In this document: in pieces, positions 42,604 to 52,515 of the stretch
Layout: each line of letters starts with the position of its first letter
Position numbering within the stretch: position 1 is the first letter of the stretch
NCBI GenBank assembly: GCA_028718185.1
Contig: JAQUMH010000005.1
Location: 106,032-170,031, forward strand
Length of the DNA stretch: 64,000 bases
Direction: 5' to 3'
Source of the DNA: Elusimicrobiota bacterium
Lineage (GTDB): Bacteria; Elusimicrobiota; UBA8919
Position numbers and translations under genes: made by a program
The notes under the pieces: model-generated
What the model was told of the DNA's origin: nothing
Seen by the model: only the letters and a program-made list of their open reading frames with translations
The model's database searches: none

Positions 42604-43902
42604 TTAAGCTGCAACATTGTCGTTGTCTTTGAAACTTCGATGCTTGGATTGAGGTAGTTCATTATCAATGTTTTTAATCTGCAGTGCTACTTCCTGCAGG
42701 AATGCTGCTGCACCTGCACCGTCAACCGCCCTGTGGTCGAAAGTAAGAGAAAGCCCGATATACGGGACAAAACCGAATTTATTATCGTCTGTCTTAGTAT
42801 AACGGTAAATTATCGTATTGACACCAAGAATTGCTACCTGGGGCGGATTGATAATAGGTGTAAAAATCTCTATCCCGAATTTTCCGAGATTTGTTACGGT
42901 AAAAGACGCTCCCGACAGCAATTCCGGATTTATTTTCCCGCTTCTGCATAACTCCGAAAGTCTTTTAATCTCCGCCGACAGCCCGGCAGCGGACATATCG
43001 CTCGCATTTCTTACAGTCGGAACCATCAACCCCTTGGGAGTATCCGCCGCAAAACCTAAATGAACCTTGTTAAAATATTTTATCTTGTCACCCAGAAAAT
43101 GCGAGTTAATATCGGGATATTTCATTAACGCTTTCATACTAGCATAACAAACCATGTCGTTTATAGTAATGTTTGAACCGCCGCTTTTGCCGGCGTTATT
43201 CTTTATTTGGCTCCTAATGGCAAGCATACTGCTTGCATCCGCAGTCGAATGGAGCGTTAGCTGGGCGGTATTCTGCAAGGACTGATGCATCTTGACAGAA
43301 ATGATTTTTCTGACATTTGAAATTTCCTTGATTACAAAATCGCCGGAATCATCCGGATTTTTATCTATCATTGTTTCTTTTGCAGGCTTAGTTACCCCTT
43401 GACTGTTTCCTGCAATGTTAAAAATATCTTGTTCGGTAATTCTCGAATTTGACCCTGTCCCCACAATGTTTTTATAATTCACTCCCAGCTGCTCAGCCAG
43501 CTTCTTCGCCCTTGGAGAAATTTTAATTTCCGCATCATTTCCGACATTTTTATTAATTACAGACTTAACAACCTCTGTTTTTTTTATCTCTTCCTTAATC
43601 TCTTCCTTTTTGACTTCTTCAATATTTTGTATAAGAGATTTTTTGAACTCTCCGGTAGATTCTCCTTCATTTCCTATCAGGGCAATTTTCTCCAGTACAG
43701 GGACTTCATCTCCTTCATTAAAAAAAACATCCAGTAAAATTCCATCATAATTAGCTTCTTCTTCGAAAGTCGCCTTATCCGTCTCATACGAAAACAATAG
43801 CTCTCCCTTAAAAACCTTTTCGCCTTTTTGTTTAAACCATTTTGTCAAAATGCAGATTTCAACGCTCTGCCCCTGTTTGGGCATTATTACCGGATACGCC
43901 AT
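42604..43902 (-). CDS. Dihydrolipoamide acyltransferase (E2) of a 2-oxoacid dehydrogenase
   Basis: A 432-residue E2: lipoyl domain (1-75) with K43 in ETDKATFEEEA, a linker, an E3/E1-binding domain (about 131-165; ISPRAKKLAEQLGVNYKNIVGTGSNSRI), and the catalytic domain (about 195-415) ending with TFDHRAVDGAGAAAFLQ, the HxxxD active site. It transfers the acyl group to CoA. Only one lipoyl domain is present. GGAGGGG precedes the ATG. It follows the DeoR-type regulator gene by eight bases. Confidence 0.95.
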   Translation of the reverse strand: MAYPVIMPKQGQSVEICILTKWFKQKGEKVFKGELLFSYETDKATFEEEANYDGILLDVFFNEGDEVPVLEKIALIGNEGESTGEFKKSLIQNIEEVKKEEIKEEIKKTEVVKSVINKNVGNDAEIKISPRAKKLAEQLGVNYKNIVGTGSNSRITEQDIFNIAGNSQGVTKPAKETMIDKNPDDSGDFVIKEISNVRKIISVKMHQSLQNTAQLTLHSTADASSMLAIRSQIKNNAGKSGGSNITINDMVCYASMKALMKYPDINSHFLGDKIKYFNKVHLGFAADTPKGLMVPTVRNASDMSAAGLSAEIKRLSELCRSGKINPELLSGASFTVTNLGKFGIEIFTPIINPPQVAILGVNTIIYRYTKTDDNKFGFVPYIGLSLTFDHRAVDGAGAAAFLQEVALQIKNIDNELPQSKHRSFKDNDNVAA

Positions 43903-43910
43903 AGCCCCTC

Positions 43911-44669
43911 CTAAACAAGCATCAGTTTATTTCTTAGATTATCAGCCCACTTTTTGGGACTGCTGTCCGTAATTATTTTATATATATCTTTGTTCTTGCA
44001 GGTTAAAACGCCTTTATTGTTTTCCAGCTTAGTGGAATCAATCAACAGAATTATTTTTTTTGAATTTTCTATCATGGTTTTTTTTACCGCACTCTGCTCG
44101 TAATTCAATTCCAGCGAACCGCGCCGGAAATCAAAACCGTCCGCAGAGATGAAACATAGCGAGTACGAAAACCTGGCGATGATATCGCTTGTAAAATTCC
44201 CGACCAAATCCTGAGTGTTTTTACTCAGCATTCCCCCGGGCAGTACCGGAATGAGATTTTTTTTGCCGCCCAAAGCCAGAAAAAGCTCGATTGAGGGCGT
44301 AACAATATTAATAGGTACATCCGGAATAAACTGCGCCATCTGACCGCAGGTTGTGCTCCCGTCAATACACACGACATCTTTTTCCGAAATAAGTTCTGCG
44401 GCTTTTTTTGCAAGCTTCCGTTTAACATCTATATTCTCTTTTTCCCTTATAATTTTTGGAATACCCTTCAAAACAAAATCTTGATTTAGAAGAACGGCAC
44501 CGCCGTGAACCCTCTTCAGCTTACCTGTCTTTTCCAGTTCCACCAAATCTCTCTGAATAGTCAGCCTGGGTCTTGAAATCTTTGACATCAGCCCGGACAG
44601 CGAGACCGACCCGTTTTCAGATAATTCATTTAAGATAACTGCATGTCTGTCAAACTTCAGCATATTCAT
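43911..44669 (-). CDS. DeoR-family transcriptional regulator
   Basis: A 252-residue repressor: N-terminal winged helix (about 5-60; NGSVSLSGLMSKISRPRLTIQRDLVELEKTGKLKRVHGGAV) and C-terminal DeoRC sugar-phosphate sensor (about 75-235; DGSTTCGQMAQFIP, SADGFDFRRGSLELNYEQSAVKKTMI). It heads the E2-E1-mtlD-dehydrogenase run, and repeated TGATAT words lie around its own -10 region, so control by a sugar phosphate intermediate is likely. The start at the first ATG or at codon 3 is undecided. Confidence 0.93.
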   Translation of the reverse strand: MNMLKFDRHAVILNELSENGSVSLSGLMSKISRPRLTIQRDLVELEKTGKLKRVHGGAVLLNQDFVLKGIPKIIREKENIDVKRKLAKKAAELISEKDVVCIDGSTTCGQMAQFIPDVPINIVTPSIELFLALGGKKNLIPVLPGGMLSKNTQDLVGNFTSDIIARFSYSLCFISADGFDFRRGSLELNYEQSAVKKTMIENSKKIILLIDSTKLENNKGVLTCKNKDIYKIITDSSPKKWADNLRNKLMLV

Positions 44670-44671
44670 TC

Positions 44672-44737
44672 GCCCCTTTCAACATATCATAACATATCTA
44701 TATATATCATTATATATCATTTCAAGAATCTTGTCAA
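44672..44737 (-). promoter_or_regulatory. Promoter and candidate operator of the DeoR operon
   Basis: Minus-strand TTGACA (44732-44737) and TATAAT (44709-44714) are 17 bases apart, a full consensus. The -10 and leader contain ATGATATATA twice in tandem and TATGATATGTT, a likely repressor site. Predicted start 44702. Confidence 0.8.
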
Positions 44738-44762
44738 GTGCTTTATTTTTTTTAAGGTGCAC

Positions 44763-44797
44763 CCCGCACAATTTTGCCTGTGACAAAACTGTGCGGG
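44763..44797. repeat. Strong hairpin upstream of the DeoR operon
   Basis: CCCGCACAATTTTG and CAAAACTGTGCGGG form a 14-bp stem with one mismatch and a 7-base loop. It lies within the first of two related flanks of the MazEF pair. Confidence 0.65.
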
Positions 44798-44834
44798 ACT
44801 CTCCTTTCCTTTACTAATCCTCGTTTGGCTAATG

Positions 44835-44915
44835 AGAATAAAAAAACCGAGGTAAAATATTACACTCGGTTTTTCATAGACAAATTGCAGGAACATAACT
44901 TTAACTTTATCTATT
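44835..44915 (-). terminator. mazEF terminator within a duplicated segment (copy 1)
   Basis: On the minus strand AACCGAG, a 13-base loop and CTCGGTT are followed by seven T. About 80 bp around it are repeated at 45828-45907. Confidence 0.75.
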
Positions 44916-44964
44916 CATCGATTATTTGAGTATTCATAACGCTTATCTTTCTAAATATCAGTTT

Positions 44965-45321
44965 CTATTTTAAACCTAAGCTTATTTTTATCGCTTCATC
45001 CATTTTTTGCAGATCAGCTTTTGGAACAGTTCCAATTTTTGATAATAATTCTTCTTTATCAACCGTATAAATGTGTCCTAAATCAGCATATGATATATGG
45101 TCAAGTCCAGTTAATCCAGTTTCAAGTTTTACTCCGACTGGTAACTGTCCTACTTTTTCATTACTTCTTATTACTGTAATAATCACAGTCTGGCTTAATC
45201 TATTCGCCAAATTGTATTGTATTACTACTACCGGTCTTTTTTTTCTGATTGTATGTCCTTCTGATTCTCCAAAGTCAACTAAATAAATATCTCCTCGTAA
45301 AATATGTCCCATCTCCTGCAT
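44965..45321 (-). CDS. mazF: MazF/PemK-family toxin (endoribonuclease)
   Basis: A 118-residue protein: GHILRGDIYLVDFGESEGHTIRKKRPVVVIQ and TVIITVIRSNEKVGQLPVGVKL are the MazF core strands, with the arginine of KKRPVVV and the threonine/serine region kept. It cuts mRNA when free. The ATG follows GGGAGG by seven bases; a TTG nine codons upstream, which overlaps the antitoxin stop, is a less likely start. Confidence 0.93.
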   Translation of the reverse strand: MQEMGHILRGDIYLVDFGESEGHTIRKKRPVVVIQYNLANRLSQTVIITVIRSNEKVGQLPVGVKLETGLTGLDHISYADLGHIYTVDKEELLSKIGTVPKADLQKMDEAIKISLGLK

Positions 45322-45344
45322 ACCATTTCCTCCCGACACAGTGG

Positions 45345-45596
45345 TCAATCATTGGGAATTGTTTTTTTAGCAATTCTCATCATTTCTTTTGATAATTTCT
45401 TATCTTCTTCTGCTAAAGCTTTATATATTGGCTCATATTTACGAATCTGCTTTTCATTAACTAATGTATCAATTCCTAAAAATGACTCTATTGCCTTTTT
45501 AAAGAATTCGCTCCTGTTCAAATGAACTTCCTTTCTTTCCTTTTCTAATCTGTTTAAAAGATTCTGCGGTATAGTAACCGCTACTCTTGTATACAT
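45345..45596 (-). CDS. mazE: Ribbon-helix-helix antitoxin of the MazF-type pair
   Basis: An 83-residue protein with an N-terminal ribbon-helix-helix (RVAVTIPQNLLNRLEKERKEVHLNRSEFFKKAIESFL) and a charged C-terminus that would mask the toxin. The pairing of an RHH antitoxin with MazF resembles the MazEF-mt/EndoAI group. The leader from the predicted start is about 175 bases and holds a GCAC/GTGC hairpin and an isolated GGAGG without a start codon. Confidence 0.9.
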   Translation of the reverse strand: MYTRVAVTIPQNLLNRLEKERKEVHLNRSEFFKKAIESFLGIDTLVNEKQIRKYEPIYKALAEEDKKLSKEMMRIAKKTIPND

Positions 45597-45777
45597 CGCC
45601 CTATCCCCCTTTTTATTTTTCGAATCTTCATCTCATTTTTTCATAAGATTTAAGATTTAGAGCGCGATAACGTTTTTTTCGCACTTTGTGCTTTTACGTG
45701 ATTTTCTAAATTATTTTTATCACCTCCTTAAAATCTTTATTATATTATCTACATAATACTCAGTTATATCTGGTATT

Positions 45778-45806
45778 ATTATAACACTAAAACCATATTT
45801 TGTCAA
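45778..45806 (-). promoter_or_regulatory. mazEF promoter
   Basis: Minus-strand TTGACA and TATAAT separated by 17 bases, a perfect consensus. The predicted start is about 45771. Confidence 0.75.
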
Positions 45807-45827
45807 GTACTTTATTTTTTTATGGTG

Positions 45828-45907
45828 GAATAAAAAAACCGAGGTATACTTTTACGCTCAGTTTCTCGTTGGCAAATTACAAGAACACGACCTTCACTTT
45901 ATCTATT
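45828..45907 (-). terminator. Terminator of the membrane protein gene within a duplicated segment (copy 2)
   Basis: AACTGAG and CTCGGTT (one mismatch) followed by seven T on the minus strand. The 80 bp match copy 1 at 44835 with many substitutions. The next 85 bases to the stop of the membrane gene hold no feature. Confidence 0.65.
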
Positions 45908-45996
45908 TATCTAACAACGTTGTCCCCCTTTTCCAAGTCAACTTCGTCTGTCTCACTACGAAATACTATAAGTAATCCTAAATTTTATTCCACTAT

Positions 45997-46989
45997 TTAT
46001 ATAATTGTTGAAGTGTTAGAAATTTCAGACGATGTCGAACTTCCTGAACCTTTTTTCTTACGCCATCCCATATACATCATTTCCTGAGTGTATGGCACAG
46101 GAATATAATTTTCATATGCAAATAGGTATAAAGCACATTTGTATATTTGACTTATAATGTTTGTGAGAAACGCGTAAATTATTATTATTAGTAAATAGAT
46201 ACCCATAAAAAATAAAGCCAATTTCACGAAAAGAAACATCGACACTATAATTACAATTAACGGAGCAAATATTATAAGAAGTGATGCGAAGTTGACTCCA
46301 AGATAGCCAATTAACGATTCACCCCAGGTCTTCTTTATTATTGTTGCAGAGTTTTTTAGCAATTTTATTGGATTAGGTTCTTCACTGACTATTATTGCAG
46401 GAGCGACAAATATCGATGATACACTCCATGCAATTCCAATAAACTTTATTATTATCTTACCTACAAAGCCTACTTTTTGCTCAAGCAATGAGATTAGATA
46501 GCCAACAAGACCGGCGAATAGCGACCATAAAAATATCTGTTTTACTTTGGAGCTGGCAAATATTAAACCTCGTCTTATGCTCACGCTCTCACCTTTTAGT
46601 GCATGCATAATTTCACTGTAAAATGCAACATTTGAATACACAGAAAGGAACATTATTATTAGGTAAAGAATAATAAAGTATATTGTTCCAGTAGTTGTCA
46701 GATTTAATCTTTGCTTACTATTAGATATTGTTTTAGTATTATAAGGAGTAATTTTTGAGGTTCCTGGTTCTAAGACTATAAGCCGCTGCCCCACTGTTTT
46801 CCAATGTTCTATTTTTGTGTAGTCATAGCCGGTTGATTGAAGTAAAACTGGTGTAATATACAGTGCGATTATCGATATTAAGAGAAAAATAATAACTATT
46901 GGGAAAATTAATAGTTTCTTGTTCTTGAACAAGATGGATACCGAAGCCTTAAACAAAAGCCAACTGTTTTTAAACTTGCCTGTACTCAT
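45997..46989 (-). CDS. Polytopic membrane protein (DUF6159-like)
   Basis: A 330-residue protein with about six hydrophobic segments (for example LLIFPIVIIFLLISIIALYI, IYFIILYLIIMFLSVYSNVAF, LLIIFAPLIVIIVSMFLFV) and the motif FYSEIMHALKGESVSIRRGL, typical of a family of uncharacterised membrane proteins. The C-terminus is Ser/Thr rich and soluble. AGGAGG stands six bases before the ATG. Function unknown. Confidence 0.75.
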   Translation of the reverse strand: MSTGKFKNSWLLFKASVSILFKNKKLLIFPIVIIFLLISIIALYITPVLLQSTGYDYTKIEHWKTVGQRLIVLEPGTSKITPYNTKTISNSKQRLNLTTTGTIYFIILYLIIMFLSVYSNVAFYSEIMHALKGESVSIRRGLIFASSKVKQIFLWSLFAGLVGYLISLLEQKVGFVGKIIIKFIGIAWSVSSIFVAPAIIVSEEPNPIKLLKNSATIIKKTWGESLIGYLGVNFASLLIIFAPLIVIIVSMFLFVKLALFFMGIYLLIIIIYAFLTNIISQIYKCALYLFAYENYIPVPYTQEMMYMGWRKKKGSGSSTSSEISNTSTII

Positions 46990-47152
46990 ATGAACCTCCT
47001 TTTTATTTTTTAAAGATATTAGTGACTATTTCACTTCCGATTCTTTCTGTCGTTTTTAGTCAAAGTTGCAGAAAAAATTAAGTATTATGTCCCTGGAATT
47101 CTATTTTTCTCGTGCCCAAGTCAACCAAGTCAACTCCGTCCCTGAACTCCCA

Positions 47153-47836
47153 CTATTTATCAATTGTTTTAATATACTTTTCTAATTCTTTACTTATATT
47201 TTCAATCCACGATATTCTTTCATCACTAAAATGATCAAAGAATATTCTCATAGCATTATTTTTATCAGCAACTGAACTTGCGTTACATGAGTATTCAAGC
47301 ATTTTATTATTTATATTAAATATGCTTAATAATGAATGAAGAGATTTCATAAGCCTTTCATCAGCAACTGTTCCTTCACTAATATTTTTTTCAATACTTA
47401 TTACAGAAAAACGATATTGGGTCATAACTGCTGAGTTATCACTCGAAAGTATTTCTTTTTTATTAATTAACTCATCCTTTAGATAAAAAACATTTCCATC
47501 TATCTCATTTTTCATATTTTTTAATAACTCAATTTTTTTCTGCTTATTAAGTTTGTTATTATTTTCTATACTTTCATCTAATTTTCTAGTAAGACTATTT
47601 ATCGTTTTTGAATTATTTTTTAGTAGATTATTTAAATCTCTTAATTCTGATTGCTGTTTAGTGTCTTTATAAACTTGGAGTCCAAAATTACCCCAAATTA
47701 AAATAATTGCAACTATAAAAGAAGGAATTGAATATAATTTGGACTTTTTCTCTTTCTCTGCAGATTGTTCTTTAAGAAAAACAAACAATGCAGCTATTGT
47801 TAATAAAATTGCTAAAACTAAAGGCACATAATTCAT
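47153..47836 (-). CDS. Membrane-anchored coiled-coil protein of unknown function
   Basis: A 227-residue protein: two N-terminal helices (about 4-20 and 37-57), then a long coiled coil (KQQSELRDLNNLLKNNSKTINSLTRKLDE, NNKLNKQKKIELLKNMKNEI) and a soluble helical C-terminus. No family recognised. Placed between the membrane protein and alkD on the same strand, with over 150 bp on each side. Confidence 0.6.
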   Translation of the reverse strand: MNYVPLVLAILLTIAALFVFLKEQSAEKEKKSKLYSIPSFIVAIILIWGNFGLQVYKDTKQQSELRDLNNLLKNNSKTINSLTRKLDESIENNNKLNKQKKIELLKNMKNEIDGNVFYLKDELINKKEILSSDNSAVMTQYRFSVISIEKNISEGTVADERLMKSLHSLLSIFNINNKMLEYSCNASSVADKNNAMRIFFDHFSDERISWIENISKELEKYIKTIDK

Positions 47837-48040
47837 TGTTTTTAAAAATCCTTATTATTTCCACATAAACGGTATAAAAGTTACAGTAATTTTACTAAAT
47901 TAAAATGCTTGATAATTGTTTGAATCTTATATAATCAGAACAAATTCAAAATGCAACAATGCAATAATGTTTAATATTGATTCTACAAATATTTTATTGA
48001 TAGTCAAGATATAATATGGAGAGGTGATTTAAATACTTTT

Positions 48041-48718
48041 TTATCTTTTTAAGCGTTTTAGGACTGCGGTGCTTTTTAGTTCGCGGAAGGCGTCGGCGGC
48101 GATCCATTTTGCGGATTTGGAATCTATTTTTTGGATTTCCAGGACGGTTTTTAATGCTAATCGGTTAAGTTTGATGTTTCTTTTGCCTATGTTTCTTAAT
48201 GCCCAGTTGACGGCTTTTTTTACAAAGTTTCTTTCGTCGGTTGATTCACGTTTTATAATGCGCAAGAAATCCAAGAAAGTATGGTCGTTGGCTTGTTTAT
48301 CGTGTACAGCCAGGCAGGCAATCAAAGTAAATGCCGAGCGTTTTACGAATTCTTCTTCTCTTTTACTCCAGCGGTCTATTTTTTTATGCGCAAATTTTGT
48401 TTTCTGGAATAAATTATCGCATACCTGGTCACAAGTATCCCAGGAATCAAAATCTTGGACCCATGTGTCCATCTGTAGTTCTGTAACTTGTTCCGGGTCG
48501 TCTATCATAGAAGATAGTATTCTCGCTTCGTGGATTTCTGTATCCCAAAGTTGTAGTGCCAACTCGTGGTTTTTTCCTATTTCTTTTGCGAGTTCGCGTA
48601 AAACAGGAATGGCTATGCCGTAAGCGTTTTTCGGGGTACTGCCAAACCTCGCCATGCCTTCAATATTTGCAGGATTATATAATGATTTTAATTTTTTTAG
48701 GATTTCTTCGAGGTTCAT
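48041..48718 (-). CDS. DNA alkylation repair protein (AlkD-like HEAT-repeat glycosylase)
   Basis: A 225-residue HEAT-like repeat protein of the DNA_alkylation family: PNANI-type start (NPANIEGMARFGSTPKNAYGI), VRELAKEIGKNHELALQLWDTEIHEARILSSMI and DSWDTCDQVCDNLF, the conserved aspartate and tryptophan region. It removes 3- or 7-alkylpurines or scans for them. Its ATG overlaps the stop codon of the decayed ferredoxin gene upstream (TAATG), a relic of coupling. A partial duplicate of its 3' end lies near 37.1 kb. Confidence 0.92.
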   Translation of the reverse strand: MNLEEILKKLKSLYNPANIEGMARFGSTPKNAYGIAIPVLRELAKEIGKNHELALQLWDTEIHEARILSSMIDDPEQVTELQMDTWVQDFDSWDTCDQVCDNLFQKTKFAHKKIDRWSKREEEFVKRSAFTLIACLAVHDKQANDHTFLDFLRIIKRESTDERNFVKKAVNWALRNIGKRNIKLNRLALKTVLEIQKIDSKSAKWIAADAFRELKSTAVLKRLKR

Positions 48719-48970
48719 TATAAGAACTCACTCTTTTGTACAGCGCGATATGTTTTACCTTTATAATTAAAACTGCAGGGGATGGCTTTTGCAGAACAAA
48801 AAGAGACGCATCTTAGACAATACTCGCATTTAAGTGACCATTCGGGATATTCATTCAGCTTTATATTGTTTAAAGGACATAATTTTACACATATCCCGCA
48901 TTTTTTTTATGATTAAAAGCGTGTTGCCGGTACCGGAAAAATAATAAAAATCGATTTGTTTGGTTTTCAT
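48718..48970 (-). pseudogene. Decayed EFR1-type flavodoxin-ferredoxin gene with internal deletion
   Basis: From the ATG at 48970 the frame reads [20 protein letters not shown], the FMN-binding start of EFR1-family proteins, then ends early. In another frame, from just after the A-run near 48906, a dicluster ferredoxin follows (CGICVKLCP, then CEYCLRCVSFC, C-terminus SEFL). The middle of the protein (about 150 residues in relatives) is missing and the frame shifts at the junction. The final stop overlaps the alkD start. Confidence 0.85.
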
Positions 48971-48979
48971 TTAAAATAG

Positions 48980-49105
48980 GCACGCCGAGGGCGTGCTACT
49001 ACATTAAAAAAAGCAGCGTAAGACGCTGCGGCTACGATTAATAACATAAGCCGACCAAGGTCGGCAACTACATTGACATTGGACATTGGACTTCGGACAT
49101 CGGAC
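48980..49105. repeat. Three tandem CTAC-tailed hairpins running into a 7-bp array
   Basis: Stems GCACGCC/GGCGTGC (48980-48996), GCAGCG/CGCTGC (49013-49029) and GCCGACC/GGTCGGC (49050-49065) are all different, while TACTACATT, GCTACGATT and AACTACATTG follow them. The last tail merges into ACATTGG, ACATTGG, ACTTCGG, ACATCGG-type units at exact 7-base steps from 49076. No gene is seen here. Confidence 0.85.
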
Positions 49106-49113
49106 GATTTTCC

Positions 49114-50559
<1,446 letters not shown>

Positions 50560-50656
50560 TTACACAGAATTAAAAAAATGATTACGCAGATATGCCTGAT
50601 GGCGGGCAGGTTTCTTAATTTCTATGTATTTCAATTGTATTTCTATTATATTTCAT

Positions 50657-51496
50657 CTATTTATCTAATTTACAATGGTGGTCTAGGGATTCTTTTTCTT
50701 TTGTTTTGAAAACACAAAGCCGGTTTACGAGTTCCGCCCAGTTAACAAGGTGACCGTCAAAATCGGGACCTTCGACACAGGCAAATTTTGTGACGCCGCC
50801 TACTGAAACCCGGCAGGCACCGCACATTCCGGTACCGTCAACCATTATAGGATTTAAACTGACTATTGTTTTTAAGTTGTGCTGTTTAGTTATATCCGAG
50901 ATAACCCGCATCATCGGGACGGGTCCGATTGCGTAAACTATATCAGCAACCGGTTTCCCGGGTGATTGGGCGATTAATTTTTTTAAAACATCTGAGACGA
51001 AACCTTTTTGGACATAAGAACCATCATCTGTGGTAATATAAAACTCGTCTGAGATTTTTTTTATTTCATTTTCAAGAATCATGAAATCTTTTGAGCGGGC
51101 GCCTAATATACTGATTATTTTATTGCCTTTTTCTTTGAGAGCTTTCGCGATTGGATATATAACCGCAACACCGACACCGCCGGCGATACATAAAACTGTA
51201 CCAAAATTTTCAATATGAGAAGGAACACCGAGAGGACCGACAATGTCAAGAATACTGTCCCCGTTTTTGAGTGTTCCCATTTTAGTTGTGGTTTTCCCGA
51301 CTTCCTGGATAAAAAGCGTTATTGTGCCTTTTTCAATATCTTTATCTGCAACTGTTATAGGGATTCTTTCACCTTTTTCATCAAGCCGTAAAATAACGAA
51401 TTGACCGGGTAGAACTTTTTTGGCAATTTCAGGCGCCTCTATAACAAATTTGTTTACTTTAATGGATGGTGTTGATTTTTCTATAATTTTAAACAT
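50657..51496 (-). CDS. nfnA: NADH-dependent ferredoxin:NADP oxidoreductase small subunit (NfnA-like)
   Basis: A 279-residue ferredoxin reductase-type protein: FAD-binding domain (GQFVILRLDEKGERIPITVAD), NAD domain (LCIAGGVGVAVIYPIAKAL) and a C-terminal [2Fe-2S] site (DGTGMCGACRVSVGG, then KFACVEGPDFDGHLVNW). This is the SudB/NfnA arrangement. It lies upstream of the large subunit, 112 bp apart with repeats between. AAGGA precedes the ATG. Confidence 0.93.
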   Translation of the reverse strand: MFKIIEKSTPSIKVNKFVIEAPEIAKKVLPGQFVILRLDEKGERIPITVADKDIEKGTITLFIQEVGKTTTKMGTLKNGDSILDIVGPLGVPSHIENFGTVLCIAGGVGVAVIYPIAKALKEKGNKIISILGARSKDFMILENEIKKISDEFYITTDDGSYVQKGFVSDVLKKLIAQSPGKPVADIVYAIGPVPMMRVISDITKQHNLKTIVSLNPIMVDGTGMCGACRVSVGGVTKFACVEGPDFDGHLVNWAELVNRLCVFKTKEKESLDHHCKLDK

Positions 51497-51519
51497 AAAA
51501 TCCTTGTACTAATATTAAA

Positions 51520-51775
51520 GTCCCCCCTCATCTTTTATCTTCTCCCCTGTAGGGAGAAGAAAAATCTATTTTCATTTTCTTCCATATGAGTAAAAGAAAA
51601 TTTAACTCTGGTTTTCTCTAACAAAGGGGGATTTTGTCTTTCACTGCTGATTGCCAAGGGCAATCTACTACATTAACGTCACAATTATTGGGTGAGCAAG
51701 CCTGCCTAACGGTAGTCAGGCTCACCCCTACGCGTTCATCCTCTATCCTATGGGGAGAGGAAAGAGGTGGGGGAT
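51520..51775. repeat. Gene-free cluster of dispersed repeats upstream of nfnA
   Basis: CCCCCCTCATCTTTTATCTT and CTCCCCTGTAGGGAGAAG belong to a repeat also at 57770-57900. Then come hairpins GATTGCC/GGCAATC followed by TACTACATT (51649-51674) and GGGTGAGC/GCTCACCC followed by CTAC (51690-51732), and a second GGGGAGAGGAAAGAGGTGGG copy. Confidence 0.7.
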
Positions 51776-51777
51776 TT

Positions 51778-52515
51778 TTACTGCTCTATTATTTTTAGAT
51801 TTCCCCAGATGCCGATATTGTCGTCTATAATTATAACTACACCTAACAATTCTTTATCTTTCAGAGATTTTGCAAAGTCGATTGCTTTTTGTATGTCTGA
51901 TTTTTCTTTGACTATGTTACCGATTGCTGTGGCACAGGCATCTGCAAAAGTTGCTGATTTTGCGACAACGCAGGTCGCATCTGTTTTTCCAAAGCTCAGC
52001 GAAGGTCCGACAGTAGCTGACGAAGTGCAAATGCCAAGCGGTGTCATTTCAGGTAAAATCTCAATTGCAAATTTATCGGACAACTTGGACTTTCCTGCAT
52101 GGATGCCTATTTTTCGCGGCTTTGTTGTTTTTATAAAAATATCGCCGCCATTTTCAATTATTACATTTTTAGAAAGCTTTAATAACTCGTTGCCGATAAA
52201 CTCTGCAACTGCACCGGCAACCGAAGCCATTGGACCTACATCTACTTTCGCTGTTTCAAGGACCATCATCTTCACTATTTCAGGAACTTCGGAAATTTGT
52301 GAAGGGATAATGTATGGCGAAAGTGTAAATTGAAATTCCGGGTATTTTTTTATGTAATCAATCAGCTGTTCGCGGTATTTTGCCAGTAAATTTTCAGATT
52401 GAGAAGTTAAATCGCTGTCTGCTAAAATATAAAGGTCGGATTCTTCGTTAACAACTTTAAATCCGACAAGGTCATCTGCTGACGTGAAATTTCTATAAAC
52501 CCGTGGTTCATACAT
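51778..52515 (-). CDS. UPF0280 family protein (ApbE-like fold)
   Basis: A 245-residue protein matching UPF0280: [47 protein letters not shown] and [20 protein letters not shown]. Members resemble flavin transferase ApbE; the function is unproven, though they neighbour redox genes in anaerobes. It overlaps cysE by eight bases and lies upstream of nfnA in transcription order cysE-UPF0280-nfnA. Confidence 0.92.
   Translation of the reverse strand: MYEPRVYRNFTSADDLVGFKVVNEESDLYILADSDLTSQSENLLAKYREQLIDYIKKYPEFQFTLSPYIIPSQISEVPEIVKMMVLETAKVDVGPMASVAGAVAEFIGNELLKLSKNVIIENGGDIFIKTTKPRKIGIHAGKSKLSDKFAIEILPEMTPLGICTSSATVGPSLSFGKTDATCVVAKSATFADACATAIGNIVKEKSDIQKAIDFAKSLKDKELLGVVIIIDDNIGIWGNLKIIEQ

Noticed and set aside
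45597..45771. A leader peptide in the mazE leader after GGAGG
   Set aside because: No ATG, GTG or TTG start with a usable frame follows at proper distance; the only short frame (MKK) stops at once.
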